The notes under the pieces are model-generated. The model was not told where the DNA came from, searched no databases, and saw only the letters and a list, made by a program, of their open reading frames with translations. A stretch of 64,000 bases of DNA from Cyclobacteriaceae bacterium. Lineage in GTDB: Bacteria > Bacteroidota > Bacteroidia > Cytophagales > Cyclobacteriaceae. Numbering within the stretch: the first letter of the stretch is position 1; each line of letters starts with the position of its first letter. Shown piece by piece: positions 54,191 through 64,000 of this stretch. The translations under genes were made by a program, and so were the position numbers. The stretch is from contig JABFRS010000001.1 of the NCBI GenBank assembly GCA_013141055.1, positions 1,364,001-1,428,000 on the forward strand. The letters run 5' to 3'.

Positions 54191-55270
54191 ATGAAAGCTC
54201 AGATTTTTACGCACGACCGACTCTGGCAGTTTGCCAATAACATATTTATTAAGATTGGATGTTCACCAGCCGAAGCAAAACAAGCAACTGATGTTTTACT
54301 TCGGGCCGATTTGCGGGGAATTGATTCACATGGACTTGCCAGACTTAGCGGGTATATCCGTCTTTGGGAAGCCAAAAGGATTAACAGCAAACCAAACCTT
54401 CGCATCGTTCATGAATCGCCCAGCACCGCTGTGGTTGATGGCGATCAGGGTCTAGGTTTGGTAGTAGCTCCATTTGCTATGAATGTCGCAATTGCAAAAG
54501 CCCGAACATGCGGCACGGGTTGGGTAGCAGTAAAAAATTCAAATCACTTTGGCATCGCTGGCCAACATGCAATGATGGCACTTGAACACGACATGATCGG
54601 AATAGCGATGACCAATGCAAGCCCATTAGTGGCACCGACATTTTCTGTTGAAAGATTACTTGGAACAAATCCTATTTGTGTTGCTATACCTGCAGGTGAG
54701 CAACCTCCCTTTGTGGCGGACTTTGCAACTACTACTGCTGCTAATGGTAAGCTTGAGATATTACAGCGCAAAGATCAGCAAGCACCTGTTGGTTGGATTC
54801 AAAAAAAAGACGGATCGCCCAGCACGAATCCACATGAATTAAAAGATGGCGGAGCTCTCATTCCTCTGGGAAGTGACCGTGAGCATGGAAGTCATAAAGG
54901 ATTTTGTCTTGGAGCATGGGTGGATATTTTTTCTGCTGTTTTGCCTGGCGCTAACTACGGACCGTGGGTTCCCCCTTTTGTAAGCTTTCTTGCTCCTCCA
55001 TCTGATCCGGTAGGAGATGGCATTGGACATTTCTTTGGGGCTATGAGAGTTGATGCATTTCGTCCAACATCTGATTTCAAGCATCACATGGACAACTGGA
55101 TCACTCGCTTTAGAGCTGCTAAAACAATTTCAGGTGAGTCTCATCTGGTGATTCCCGGTGATCCGGAACGTGAGTTTGAGATTCAAAGAAGAAAAGAAGG
55201 AATACCCCTTGATCCAAAGGTTGCAGACGATCTAAAACAACTTGGAGAGAAATTCCATGTTGAGTTCTGA
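54191..55270 (+). CDS. Ldh family oxidoreductase (malate/L-lactate dehydrogenase type)
   Basis: This 359-residue NAD(P)-dependent enzyme is of the Ldh_2 family (malate, L-lactate, ureidoglycolate, sulfolactate dehydrogenases). VAVKNSNHFGIAGQHAMM holds the conserved active-site histidine; RLLGTNPICVAIPAG and FVADFATTTAANGKLE continue the conserved core. The fold is distinct from classical LDH. The substrate within the family cannot be fixed; the nearest neighbours in the window do not help. C-terminal 30 residues are charged. Confidence 0.92.
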   Translation: MKAQIFTHDRLWQFANNIFIKIGCSPAEAKQATDVLLRADLRGIDSHGLARLSGYIRLWEAKRINSKPNLRIVHESPSTAVVDGDQGLGLVVAPFAMNVAIAKARTCGTGWVAVKNSNHFGIAGQHAMMALEHDMIGIAMTNASPLVAPTFSVERLLGTNPICVAIPAGEQPPFVADFATTTAANGKLEILQRKDQQAPVGWIQKKDGSPSTNPHELKDGGALIPLGSDREHGSHKGFCLGAWVDIFSAVLPGANYGPWVPPFVSFLAPPSDPVGDGIGHFFGAMRVDAFRPTSDFKHHMDNWITRFRAAKTISGESHLVIPGDPEREFEIQRRKEGIPLDPKVADDLKQLGEKFHVEF

Positions 55271-55273
55271 GCT

Positions 55274-55810
55274 CTAAAAAGAGAAGAACACACGAAATAC
55301 CCAGGGAGAGTTAAATACACGTTCAGAATCATTGTATAATACATCATACAACGCCATCGCATTGATTGAACCGCGTGATCCAATTGGCTGTGAGTATCCT
55401 ACCCCATTAAGCCATCTATTGTAAATTCTTCTACTGGCACCCTGATCATAGCTAGGAGTATTAAGAACCATAAACTCACTGTATAAAAATACAGGTCCAA
55501 AATTATACCTCGCAAAAGGACTGAAGCCATACTGAGAGATGGAAAGATTCACATCCGGATAACTATAGTATTGATAGGTAATTGTTGTTCCTACTGAAAA
55601 CTGGTTATTAACCATGTATCCTATCATTGGATAAAGTCCGACATAGGTATATTTTCCATTATATGAACTCGTTCCTGTGCTGAATCCCAGGCCACCACCA
55701 AAATAAACACGATCCATAAACTTAGGATTGCTATCCTCGTCAATTTCTCTTTGGGCAAAAGAGCTCAATGTGGTCAGCAATAAAAAACTGCAAATCAGGA
55801 GAGGTTTCAT
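55274..55810 (-). CDS. Small outer membrane beta-barrel protein
   Basis: This 178-residue protein has a signal peptide (to SSFAQR) and eight to ten amphipathic strands (YVGLYPMIGYMVNN, FSVGTTITYQYYSY), ending with phenylalanine (FRVFFSF), the barrel insertion signal. It resembles OmpW/OprF-type small barrels of Bacteroidota. It lies 3 bases after the divIC/ftsB stop, so it is probably transcribed with it. The function is unknown. Confidence 0.82.
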   Translation of the reverse strand: MKPLLICSFLLLTTLSSFAQREIDEDSNPKFMDRVYFGGGLGFSTGTSSYNGKYTYVGLYPMIGYMVNNQFSVGTTITYQYYSYPDVNLSISQYGFSPFARYNFGPVFLYSEFMVLNTPSYDQGASRRIYNRWLNGVGYSQPIGSRGSINAMALYDVLYNDSERVFNSPWVFRVFFSF

Positions 55811-55813
55811 TTT

Positions 55814-56107
55814 TCAATCTTTTTCTTGAATGATAAAAATATCTTCAGTCTGTTTTTTCATCAGGTATTTCTCTCGAGCAAATTTTTCAAGCAATTCAGT
55901 GGTGCCCATCAACTCGTTACGGTCTTTTTCCACTGCTTGAATTTTTTCCATATAGTATTCACGCTCATTCTCAAGTGAATTAAGTTTTGCTGTCAGTCTA
56001 AAACGATTGATCAGATCATTTGAATCCAAAAAAGTCATCCAGACCAAAAAAGAAACACCAGTTACGAAATAAAAATTTCTAAAGGTGGGCGGAATTTGCT
56101 TTAACAT
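55814..56107 (-). CDS. Septum formation initiator, FtsB/DivIC family
   Basis: This is a 97-residue bitopic cell-division protein. A transmembrane helix (about residues 11-27) is followed by a coiled coil (about 34-70) ending in LLEKFAREKYLMKKQTEDIFII, where KFAREKYLMKK matches the conserved motif of this family. It bridges FtsL and FtsQ-type proteins at the septum. In Bacteroidota the gene often follows eno in other genomes; here eno is 2 kb away. A TATCTTCG box lies 28 bases upstream. Confidence 0.9.
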   Translation of the reverse strand: MLKQIPPTFRNFYFVTGVSFLVWMTFLDSNDLINRFRLTAKLNSLENEREYYMEKIQAVEKDRNELMGTTELLEKFAREKYLMKKQTEDIFIIQEKD

Positions 56108-56248
56108 AAGTTTAAAAAATGGTTATACGAAGATAGAGGATTTTTGTTATTCCAGACTACAAAATGAACCCTGAGGGCCAAAATGAGCTATTTTCCATTT
56201 GTTATTCCTTTAACTTTCCAATTCTGTCACCCAAAATTCATTAGAACT

Positions 56249-56614
56249 ATGAAGAATAATGAAGATCTAAATAAAATAGCATTGACATGGTTTGCGGCTT
56301 TCAATAATCACAATCTCGAGATGCTCCTCTCATTATACCATGACGAAGCCGAACATTACAGTCCAAAGCTCAAGGTTCGGGAACCAAATACCAATGGACT
56401 TATCAAAGGCAAAGATCATTTGAGAAAATGGTGGCAGGATTCTTTTGACAGGCTCCCCTCGTTACGTTACCACATCATTAGGCTTACTCCATTTGAGGAT
56501 AGAGTTTTTATGGAATACATGCGCCACGTTGAAAATGAAGCCGAGCTACGAGTGGGTGAATTCATTGAAGTAAAAAATGGATTAATTGTTTCATCCAGGG
56601 TTTATCACAGCTAG
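56249..56614 (+). CDS. SnoaL/NTF2-like protein
   Basis: This 121-residue protein is of the NTF2-like alpha+beta cone fold: NKIALTWFAAFNNHNLEMLLSLYHDEAEHYSP, with a central GLIKGKDHLRKWWQDSFDRLP. Such domains bind small molecules or catalyse isomerisation; no catalytic aspartate pair is obvious. The frame extends upstream to 56183, but ATG at 56249 begins right at the conserved domain. Monocistronic. Confidence 0.8.
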   Translation: MKNNEDLNKIALTWFAAFNNHNLEMLLSLYHDEAEHYSPKLKVREPNTNGLIKGKDHLRKWWQDSFDRLPSLRYHIIRLTPFEDRVFMEYMRHVENEAELRVGEFIEVKNGLIVSSRVYHS

Positions 56615-56622
56615 AAAAATTA

Positions 56623-58047
56623 TTACTTTTTCTTAAACACCAATAGCTCGGATTTCTTTGCAACAATCCTTTCAAAGAACTCACGTAAGGCAGGATATTC
56701 ATTCGCATTGAAAATGATCTTATTTATTTTCATTGTACATGTTAAGTAAACTGAGTTTCCAACAATTGATGCCTGAGTATAGAAGGTAGCATGCTTATTT
56801 GGCAATGCTATCACCATACTTTTTGGGAGTTCATCGATCTTATAGCCCTCTGGTATTTCAATAGAGGTTACAACCGTTCTTGCCATTCTGGAGCCCATGT
56901 CCAAGGGATAAATACGGGTCTCTGACTTAAAGGGATTACTTTCTTCCTGAAGCACGAGATAAGGATTTAAATAGATAAAATCATCTGTCTTTTGGACATG
57001 ATCCTGGATGATCAACTCATACTTGAGAATAAGATCTTTTGAACTGTCCAAATGATTTAGTAATTCTTGCTTAACGACAGTCCAGTTCTTTTGATAAAAT
57101 TGGTCTTTTAAGAATTCCTCTTCGCTGAATTTTTTAAGACTTTTTCTGGCCTGGAGTGCTTCATAGCCTGATTTCCTTATTTCAATCACACCATTAATTT
57201 CTCCATCCTCTTTCAATCTAAATTTAACATCTGCGAAAATTTTGGTGTCCATTTTTACACTGTCGCGAATCAATCCGTATTTAAGAAGATCGTCTTTAGA
57301 ATAATGCTCTGTAATACCACGACTGAATCTATCCGGTCTGAATTCAATAGATGATTTATAATAGCGTTCTGATGGCATAGAAGGTTCTGATACGAATGCC
57401 GGAACATCAGTTAATACGTATTTTCTAGTCCTTTTATTTTTACTCTCAATAAGATCGATTTTATACTCTCCGTTGATTAAAACAAACACACCGGAATTTG
57501 TTGCCCAAAAATTAACTTCATACTCACTCCATATAACTGGGATTGAATGTTGAAAACTCCATTTAGGAACCTCAAAAGATGTGGTTTTTAATGTATAACT
57601 ATATTCAAAGATTGATCCTTCTTTTACATTCGGAATTGCAAGAGCTGAGAACTTAACATTTTTTGTATAGTCATCTTTTAAAAGATCACCCTTATCAACT
57701 TCAGTTTCAATGATCTGACCATTCTCCAAATTATAAACAACACACTCAAAATCAGCAAGACGTACACCCGGAAGTATGAAAGACAAATTAGCCCACTTAT
57801 TCAATGCGCTTTTATTATAAATTTTAATTCTTCTCTTATGAATGAACTTTGTGCCATAACTTTCCGGCATGCATTTGCCATAGTCGAAAAGGATAACAGC
57901 GGCTATCGAAGTATCTGAGGGATTTAATTTACTGGCCCACCATTCTTTGTCTGGCTCACCAAATTCACCAGGTCTTGGCCTCATTTGAGAGTAGGCACTC
58001 AAAAAGGTGATCAGAAAAAAAACAAGAAAACATGGGGCGAATTTCAT
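56623..58047 (-). CDS. DUF3857 exported protein lacking transglutaminase core
   Basis: This 474-residue protein has a signal peptide to SAYSQM. The DUF3857 domain covers about residues 45-230 (IKIYNKSALNKWANLSFILPG, GSIFEYSYTLKTTSFEVPKW). The C-terminal 230 residues are a beta-rich domain, as seen at the end of longer DUF3857 proteins, but the transglutaminase core that usually lies between is missing, as shown by the absence of a Cys/His motif. The family is common in Bacteroidota; role unknown. Confidence 0.83.
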   Translation of the reverse strand: MKFAPCFLVFFLITFLSAYSQMRPRPGEFGEPDKEWWASKLNPSDTSIAAVILFDYGKCMPESYGTKFIHKRRIKIYNKSALNKWANLSFILPGVRLADFECVVYNLENGQIIETEVDKGDLLKDDYTKNVKFSALAIPNVKEGSIFEYSYTLKTTSFEVPKWSFQHSIPVIWSEYEVNFWATNSGVFVLINGEYKIDLIESKNKRTRKYVLTDVPAFVSEPSMPSERYYKSSIEFRPDRFSRGITEHYSKDDLLKYGLIRDSVKMDTKIFADVKFRLKEDGEINGVIEIRKSGYEALQARKSLKKFSEEEFLKDQFYQKNWTVVKQELLNHLDSSKDLILKYELIIQDHVQKTDDFIYLNPYLVLQEESNPFKSETRIYPLDMGSRMARTVVTSIEIPEGYKIDELPKSMVIALPNKHATFYTQASIVGNSVYLTCTMKINKIIFNANEYPALREFFERIVAKKSELLVFKKK

Positions 58048-58100
58048 GGTAGGTTACCGATGAGCACTACAATATAAGCAGGTTTTTAAAAAGGAAGCAC

Positions 58101-58130
58101 AAAAAAAGCGCCCGAGATCAGGCGCTTTTT
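58101..58130 (-). terminator. Intrinsic terminator of eno
   Basis: GCGCC at 58108-58112 pairs with GGCGC at 58121-58125 (8-nt loop), flanked by A7 on one side and T5 on the other, extending the stem. On the minus strand it ends with seven T. It follows the eno stop and may serve both strands. Confidence 0.85.
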
Positions 58131-58149
58131 AATATAAAGAGATTATCTA

Positions 58150-59445
<1,296 letters not shown>

Positions 59446-59463
59446 TTATGATGTAACTATCTA

Positions 59464-60561
59464 TTACTTTGATTTTTCTTGTTTGATCATATCCACAAAT
59501 TGATCGAACAAATAAGCGGAGTCGTGTGGACCTGGTGATGCTTCTGGATGGTACTGCACTGAAAATGCATTCCTATTCTTCAGGCGTATTCCCATTATCG
59601 TCTGATCATTAAGATGAATATGTGTCACCTCAACATTCGGATTCTTATCAACATCTTCTGCCTTTACTGCAAAGCCATGATTTTGTGATGTCATTTCGCC
59701 GAGACCAGTGATGAGATTTTTAACAGGGTGATTCAATCCACGATGACCGTGATGCATTTTATATGTAGATAACCCTGAGGCGAGTGCCAGCAATTGATTG
59801 CCAAGGCAAATCCCGAAAAGAGGCTTGTTTGCCTCAAGCATATCCTGAACAGTTTTGATCGCATACTTCATAGGAGCCGGATCTCCAGGACCATTGGAAA
59901 TAAAATATCCATCTGGTTTCCACTTCTCCATTTCCGCAAAGGTTGTCTTGGCAGGGAATACCTTAACGAAACATCCACGCTTAACCAAGTTTCTAAGGAT
60001 GTTCTTTTTTATACCTACATCGAGTGCAGCTACTTTAAATTCTGCCTTCTCATCACCTACTGTATATGCTTCCTTGGTGCTCACTACAGATGCCAACTCT
60101 AGTCCATCCATATTTGGAACGGCAGCCAATTCCTTCTTCAGATCTTCTGGTTTTAATGCAGATGAAATAATTGCATTCTGCGCACCCTTGCTCCTAATGT
60201 GACGGACCAACATGCGTGTGTCAACATTGGCGATTCCAACGATACCATGCTTTTCCAGATACTTCTGAAGACTTTCATTTGAGGCTTTACGGCTATAGGA
60301 GTCGGAAAAATCATTTACCACCAATCCACTGATTGTTGGCTTCTCTGATTCCTGCTCTTCTGCTATTGTCCCGTAATTTCCAATATGAGCAGTTGTGTTT
60401 ACAATGATCTGACCGTAATACGAGGGATCCGTATAGATCTCCTGATAACCGGTCATTCCGGTGTTAAAACAAATTTCACCACCCGTAGTGCCTATTTTTC
60501 CGATGGCCAATCCTTCCAGGAGGAGACCGTCTTCAAGAAGGAGATATGCTTTCTGACTCAA
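59464..60561 (-). CDS. carA: Carbamoyl-phosphate synthase, small (glutaminase) subunit
   Basis: This 365-residue class I amidotransferase releases ammonia from glutamine for carbamoyl phosphate synthesis (arginine and pyrimidine pathways). The CPSase_sm N-terminal domain starts KAYLLLEDGLLLEGLAIG. The glutaminase nucleophile lies in FGICLGNQLLALASG, with the triad completed by QYHPEASPGP near the C-terminus. The H normally after ICLG is N here. The start codon is TTG at 60561. carB is not in the window. Confidence 0.97.
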   Translation of the reverse strand: MSQKAYLLLEDGLLLEGLAIGKIGTTGGEICFNTGMTGYQEIYTDPSYYGQIIVNTTAHIGNYGTIAEEQESEKPTISGLVVNDFSDSYSRKASNESLQKYLEKHGIVGIANVDTRMLVRHIRSKGAQNAIISSALKPEDLKKELAAVPNMDGLELASVVSTKEAYTVGDEKAEFKVAALDVGIKKNILRNLVKRGCFVKVFPAKTTFAEMEKWKPDGYFISNGPGDPAPMKYAIKTVQDMLEANKPLFGICLGNQLLALASGLSTYKMHHGHRGLNHPVKNLITGLGEMTSQNHGFAVKAEDVDKNPNVEVTHIHLNDQTIMGIRLKNRNAFSVQYHPEASPGPHDSAYLFDQFVDMIKQEKSK

Positions 60562-60581
60562 TGCTTATAGTGTTGGTGTGA

Positions 60582-60589
60582 CAAAAATA
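60582..60589 (-). promoter_or_regulatory. -7 promoter element of carA
   Basis: On the minus strand TATTTTTG is a perfect TAnnTTTG, 28 bases before the TTG start. The -33 element is weak. It lies directly downstream of the rplQ terminator, so carA has its own promoter. Confidence 0.45.
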
Positions 60590-60621
60590 CATTTCCAAAT
60601 TTGCTTGCCCTACAGAAAATG

Positions 60622-60657
60622 AAAAAAGGGACTGAACAAATGCTCAATCCCTTTTTT
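60622..60657 (-). terminator. Terminator of the ribosomal protein operon
   Basis: A6GGGA at 60622-60631 pairs with TCCCT6 at 60648-60657, a 10-bp stem, with TGA/TCA extending it past one mismatch. It follows the rplQ stop (60678) by 20 bases and separates that operon from carA. Confidence 0.85.
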
Positions 60658-60677
60658 CTATCTTTTGAAGTATTCAC

Positions 60678-61205
60678 CTATTCTTTGTCTTTCTTAGGAG
60701 CCTTCTTCGCTTTTGCCTTTTTCTCTGTTTTGGCCTCAGCAGAAGGAGTTTCTTCAACTACTGCATCGGTTGCGTCAGCATTTTTGCCTTTGCGGCTACG
60801 ACGGGTCTTAGCTTTCTTCTCTGCTCCATCCTTCTTGTAGATATCATTGAAATCTACAAGTTCCATGAGGCACATTTCAGCAGCATCACCGAGGCGGGCG
60901 TCGCCCAACTTGATGATACGGGTGTAGCCACCCGGGCGGTCTGCAGTGCGTGTTGCCACTTCACCAAACAATGCCTGAATAGACTCTTTGTTCTGTAGGT
61001 AAGAAAATACTGTTCTGCGTGAGTGCGTAGAGTCAGTTTTTGCCTTTGTGATCAAAGGTTCAACATACTTGCGAAGCACTTTAGCTTTAGCAAGAGTCGT
61101 TGTGATCCTCTTATTGATCAACAGCGACGATGCCATGTTTGAAAGGAGTGCATCACGGTGAGCTTTTTTGCGCCCAAGGTGATTATTTTTTTTACCGTGT
61201 CTCAT
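60678..61205 (-). CDS. rplQ: 50S ribosomal protein L17
   Basis: This is a 175-residue protein of the 50S subunit. Residues 1-120 are standard L17: [20 protein letters not shown] at the start, [37 protein letters not shown]. After that a lysine/alanine/glutamate-rich tail of about 45 residues ([15 protein letters not shown]) extends it beyond the 127 residues of E. coli. Such tails are typical of Bacteroidota. The start overlaps the rpoA stop by one base (TAATG). It closes the operon. Confidence 0.98.
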   Translation of the reverse strand: MRHGKKNNHLGRKKAHRDALLSNMASSLLINKRITTTLAKAKVLRKYVEPLITKAKTDSTHSRRTVFSYLQNKESIQALFGEVATRTADRPGGYTRIIKLGDARLGDAAEMCLMELVDFNDIYKKDGAEKKAKTRRSRKGKNADATDAVVEETPSAEAKTEKKAKAKKAPKKDKE

Positions 61206-62194
61206 TAGTCTTCGTCCAATTTATATTTCGCAAGGTCCATACCGAAGGTCAGGTTCTTTTCAGAAACCAACTGCTCCAATTCGGCCAACGATTTCTTTCC
61301 AAAATTTCTGAACTTCATCATATCCGAAATCTCCAACTGAACAAGGTCACCCAGTGATTTAACATCAGCAGCCTTCAAGCAATTGTAAGCACGTACAGAT
61401 AGATCAAGATCATGAAGTGGAGTCTTCAACAGCTTGCGCATGTGAAGCATCTCTTCATCTACTTGTTCTACTTCACTGTCTGTTCCTGTTTCGAGCTCGA
61501 TCGATTTATCAGAGAAGAGACGGAAGTGTTGAATCAAAATAAACGCTGCACCTTCCAAAGCCTTTTCAGGATGGATGGAGCCGTCTGTCTCAATTTCAAC
61601 TAATAATTTTTCATAGTCAGTACGTTGTTCAACACGAGTGTTTTCAACGCTGAACTTTACATTCTTAATTGGCGTAAAGATGGCATCGATCGGAATGAAT
61701 CCGAATACCTGCTCATTTGGCTTATTCTCTTCCGCTGGCAAGTAACCACGTCCTTTTTCGATTGTTAATTCAATCTCAAAATGTGATGATTCATCCAATG
61801 TACAGATGATATGATCTGGGTTCAGGATCTCAAATGCTGAAGTGAACTTTGTGATATCACCTGCTTTGAAATGCTTTTGCTTCTTGATGTTAACTGTAAT
61901 CTTGTTGTCAAAATTATCAGCCAACTTACGGAAGCGAACTTGTTTCAAGTTCAAAATAATTTCTGCTACATCTTCTACAACTCCCTCAATGGTCGAAAAC
62001 TCATGAAGTACGCCCGGGATTTTAATTCCGGAAATCGCGTAGCCTTCCAAAGAGGATAACAAGATTCTCCTTAGGGCATTACCGATCGTAACTCCATATC
62101 CTTTTTCCAGCGGTTTGAAGGTAAAGAAGCCGTGGAAGTCATCTGACTTCTCCATCACTACCTTCTCCGGCATTTGAAATGCTAATATTGACAT
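61205..62194 (-). CDS. rpoA: RNA polymerase alpha subunit
   Basis: This 329-residue subunit has an N-terminal dimerisation/assembly domain ([38 protein letters not shown]) and a C-terminal DNA-binding domain (residues 255-325; [35 protein letters not shown]). The two are linked by a short acidic linker ([12 protein letters not shown]). The conserved arginine of the CTD is in the SVRAYN segment. It lies between rpsD and rplQ, as in most bacteria. Confidence 0.99.
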   Translation of the reverse strand: MSILAFQMPEKVVMEKSDDFHGFFTFKPLEKGYGVTIGNALRRILLSSLEGYAISGIKIPGVLHEFSTIEGVVEDVAEIILNLKQVRFRKLADNFDNKITVNIKKQKHFKAGDITKFTSAFEILNPDHIICTLDESSHFEIELTIEKGRGYLPAEENKPNEQVFGFIPIDAIFTPIKNVKFSVENTRVEQRTDYEKLLVEIETDGSIHPEKALEGAAFILIQHFRLFSDKSIELETGTDSEVEQVDEEMLHMRKLLKTPLHDLDLSVRAYNCLKAADVKSLGDLVQLEISDMMKFRNFGKKSLAELEQLVSEKNLTFGMDLAKYKLDED

Positions 62195-62232
62195 AGGTAC
62201 TTTTTTTTCGTTTCGAGAATTACTACTACTAC

Positions 62233-62838
62233 TTACTTGGAGTACAATTCGACGATTAACTGCTCGTTGATGTTCTCCGGAATTTCTGTGCGAGGAGGCA
62301 GATTGATAACCTTTCCTACCATCTCAGTGCTATCCCACTCTAACCAGTTATATTTTTTCGCACCGCCAATGGAAAGACTTGTTGATATCGCTTCCAATGA
62401 CTTTGATTTTTCACGCACTCCAATGGTTTCACCTGGCTTCAATGAGTAAGAAGGGATATTTACCACTTCACCATTAACAATGATGTGTCTGTGCACTACC
62501 AACTGACGAGCGGCACGACGTGTTGGAGCAATACCAAGACGATAAACCATGTTGTCCAAACGAGACTCGAGAAGTTGCAAAAGAACTTCACCAGTTACTC
62601 CCTTTTTACGGGTTGCTCTGTCAAATGTGTGAGAAAACTGACGCTCAAGAACACCATAAGTATACTTCGCCTTCTGCTTTTCAGCTAACTGAATAGCATA
62701 CTCAGACTGCTTGCGCTTCTTGGTTTTTCCGTGCTGTCCAGGAGGATAGTTTTTCTTTTGAAAAGCCTTGCTCTCTCCCATGATAGGCTCGTTGAACCTT
62801 CTTGAAATTCGCGTTTTGGGACCAGTGTATCGTGCCAT
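62233..62838 (-). CDS. rpsD: 30S ribosomal protein S4
   Basis: This 201-residue protein is a primary 16S rRNA binding protein; in E. coli it is also the repressor of this operon. [20 protein letters not shown] and [20 protein letters not shown] begin it; the S4 RNA-binding domain is [40 protein letters not shown]. The zinc cysteines found in some S4 proteins are absent. 29 bases from rpsK. Confidence 0.99.
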   Translation of the reverse strand: MARYTGPKTRISRRFNEPIMGESKAFQKKNYPPGQHGKTKKRKQSEYAIQLAEKQKAKYTYGVLERQFSHTFDRATRKKGVTGEVLLQLLESRLDNMVYRLGIAPTRRAARQLVVHRHIIVNGEVVNIPSYSLKPGETIGVREKSKSLEAISTSLSIGGAKKYNWLEWDSTEMVGKVINLPPRTEIPENINEQLIVELYSK

Positions 62839-62867
62839 GATATTTTCTAAAAATCTTTATTACTCTT

Positions 62868-63272
62868 TTAAACTCTTCTTTTCTTCGGAGGACGGCAACC
62901 GTTGTGCGGAAGCGGTGTCAAATCCTTGATCGTCAACACTTCAATACCTGAGTTTTGAATTGCACGAATCGCAGACTCACGTCCTGAACCAGGACCTCTT
63001 ACGAAAACCTCAACTTTTCTAAGACCTAATTCGAAGGCCTTAGTAGAAGCTTCCTGAGCTGCTGTTTGTGCAGCATAAGGAGTGTTCTTCTTAGATCCTT
63101 TGAATCCCATCTTTCCGGCAGACGCCCATGCTACTACCTGACCAGTTGTATTGGTCATGGATATTACGATGTTATTGAAGGTAGCCCTGATATGGACCTG
63201 ACCTATCGCCTCCACCTGGACAGTGCGTTTTTTGCTCTTGTCTTTCTTTTTTTCTACCGGTTCGTTTGCCAT
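62868..63272 (-). CDS. rpsK: 30S ribosomal protein S11
   Basis: This is a 134-residue protein of the small-subunit platform. A lysine-rich N-terminus ([18 protein letters not shown]) precedes the conserved core: [51 protein letters not shown] and the C-terminal [18 protein letters not shown]. It is 34 bases from rpsM and 29 from rpsD. Confidence 0.99.
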   Translation of the reverse strand: MANEPVEKKKDKSKKRTVQVEAIGQVHIRATFNNIVISMTNTTGQVVAWASAGKMGFKGSKKNTPYAAQTAAQEASTKAFELGLRKVEVFVRGPGSGRESAIRAIQNSGIEVLTIKDLTPLPHNGCRPPKKRRV

Positions 63273-63306
63273 GGAAAAAGTCTTATTCGTTCAGTTATTA
63301 AATCAA

Positions 63307-63687
63307 TTACCCTTTAGTTGCCTTCTTCTTGTTAGCAACTGTTTTGCGTTTTCCTTTACGGGTACGCGCATTATTCTTTGTCTTCTGTCCACGCACTGGT
63401 AAACCTCTGCGGTGACGTAAGCCCCTGTAAGAACCAATGTCCATCAGACGCTTGATGCTAAGCTGAACCTCAGAGCGAAGAGCACCTTCAATTCTGAATT
63501 TCTCTGCAATGATGGCACGAACCGCATTGGATTCTTCATCATTCCATTCCTTAACTTTCTTGTCCCAGTTAACTCCAGCCTGAGTAAGAATCAGTTGCGC
63601 TCTTCTACGACCAATGCCATAGATGTACGTGAGACCTACTTCGCCTCTTTTGTTATCCGGAATATCAACGCCTGCTATACGTGCCAT
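63307..63687 (-). CDS. rpsM: 30S ribosomal protein S13
   Basis: This is a 126-residue protein of the 30S head. [50 protein letters not shown] and the basic tail [18 protein letters not shown] are all standard. It touches 23S rRNA and S19. The preceding 92 bases contain alternative hairpins that may form an S4- or S13-responsive leader (see the regulatory feature). Confidence 0.99.
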   Translation of the reverse strand: MARIAGVDIPDNKRGEVGLTYIYGIGRRRAQLILTQAGVNWDKKVKEWNDEESNAVRAIIAEKFRIEGALRSEVQLSIKRLMDIGSYRGLRHRRGLPVRGQKTKNNARTRKGKRKTVANKKKATKG

Positions 63688-63710
63688 GTTAAATTAGTTG
63701 TTCGTTAAAA

Positions 63711-63760
63711 GTTATTAGTCTCCGGCTTTCCGTTTCAGTTGTTCTTCAACAACTAATAAC
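63711..63760 (-). promoter_or_regulatory. Structured RNA leader candidate before rpsM
   Basis: Between rpmJ and rpsM, GTTATTAGT (63711-63719) can pair with ACTAATAAC (63752-63760) over 9 bp, while AGTTGTT (63737-63743) can pair with AACAACT (63748-63754) over 7 bp. The two pairings share bases 63752-63754 and so compete. In E. coli the rpsM leader is where S4 represses this operon through a pseudoknot; a similar role is inferred only from position. Confidence 0.3.
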
Positions 63761-63779
63761 GATCAGCCATCAACAGTTT

Positions 63780-63896
63780 TTATCCTTGACGCTGTTTGTA
63801 ACGTGGATTCTTCTTGTTAATCACATACAATTTGCCCTTGCGACGAATGATCTTGCAATCGGCGCTGCGCTTTTTTATGGATGCTCTTACCTTCAT
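63780..63896 (-). CDS. rpmJ: 50S ribosomal protein L36
   Basis: This is a 38-residue protein read by hand on the minus strand: it starts [20 protein letters not shown] and ends with a short basic tail to the stop at 63780-63782. The zinc-ribbon cysteines of C+ L36 (four ligands) are not all kept: only one Cys is present, so this is a C- type. It lies between infA (one base upstream) and rpsM. Confidence 0.95.
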   Translation of the reverse strand: MKVRASIKKRSADCKIIRRKGKLYVINKKNPRYKQRQG

Positions 63897-63897
63897 A

Positions 63898-64000
63898 TTA
63901 CTTGTATCTAAACGTTATCCTACCTTTTGTCAAATCATATGGAGACATTTCAAGTCTCACTTTATCTCCCGGCAAAATCCGGATATAATGCATTCGCATC
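63898..64000 (-). CDS. infA: Translation initiation factor IF-1, N-terminus cut by window edge
   Basis: About 34 C-terminal residues of IF-1 are visible: [20 protein letters not shown], then a typical [13 protein letters not shown] before the stop at 63898-63900. These are the last strands of the OB fold. The gene continues beyond 64000. It ends 1 base before the rpmJ start, the usual infA-rpmJ-rpsM order. Confidence 0.95.
   Translation of the reverse strand, partial: MRMHYIRILPGDKVRLEMSPYDLTKGRITFRYK

Overview
The window looks like chromosomal core-genome DNA of a member of the Bacteroidota, most likely the class Cytophagia. The evidence is the protein families present (DUF4252, DUF2911, DUF3857, DUF4269, OmpA with PD40 and carboxypeptidase-like repeats, an LptD-like protein, a Bacteroidota-type MCE protein), the near absence of Shine-Dalgarno sequences, and repeated matches to the Bacteroidota promoter -7 element TAnnTTTG. 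Coding density is high. No stretch above 300 bases lacks a gene, and I see no insertion sequence, prophage, CRISPR array, rRNA or tRNA. A genus-level assignment is not possible from sequence reading alone.

Layout. 1-4235: partial ssb, a zinc-ribbon protein, an ABC exporter pair and a short-chain dehydrogenase. 4262-12844: an M1 aminopeptidase lipoprotein, small unknowns, an amidohydrolase, a leucine-rich-repeat protein, a serine hydrolase, an Hsp20-like protein and a DUF4269 protein. 12950-17937: a CDF metal exporter, then a minus-strand block of ECF sigma factor, anti-sigma factor, two DUF4252 proteins and an ABC transporter. 18071-20121: a plus-strand operon of ring-opening dioxygenase, DUF2007 and DUF3445 (haem N-demethylase family). 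20141-24440: amidohydrolase, OmpA/PD40 protein and a four-helix membrane protein. 24577-28959: an S9 peptidase and two tandem proteins that resemble pentameric ligand-gated ion channels. 29009-38845: housekeeping genes (dtd, folB, IscA-like, DivIVA-like, WD40, phosphopantetheinyl transferase, carboxyltransferase, MCE protein, amidase). 38890-50357: lptD-like, lysS, proline dehydrogenase, aroB, aroA, a metal-receptor protein and an M42 peptidase. 50380-58047: pccB-type carboxyltransferase, Ppx/GppA, porin, Ldh-family oxidoreductase, divIC/ftsB and DUF3857. 58150-64000: eno, carA and the distal end of the ribosomal protein operon in the order infA, rpmJ, rpsM, rpsK, rpsD, rpoA, rplQ.

How genes work together. 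Envelope biogenesis is prominent around 37-42 kb (MCE lipid transport, cell-wall amidase, LptD). Branched-chain and odd-chain acyl-CoA catabolism is suggested by two separate carboxyltransferase subunits, neither with its biotin carboxylase nearby. Chorismate synthesis is represented by aroB and aroA about 300 bases apart. The most unusual locus is the tandem pair at 27073-28959: two secreted-domain, four-helix proteins with the FPFD loop and M2/M3 signature of Cys-loop receptors, placed directly behind a strong intrinsic terminator. A second theme is a promoter-like box placed exactly 12 bases before several start codons, which predicts leaderless mRNAs.
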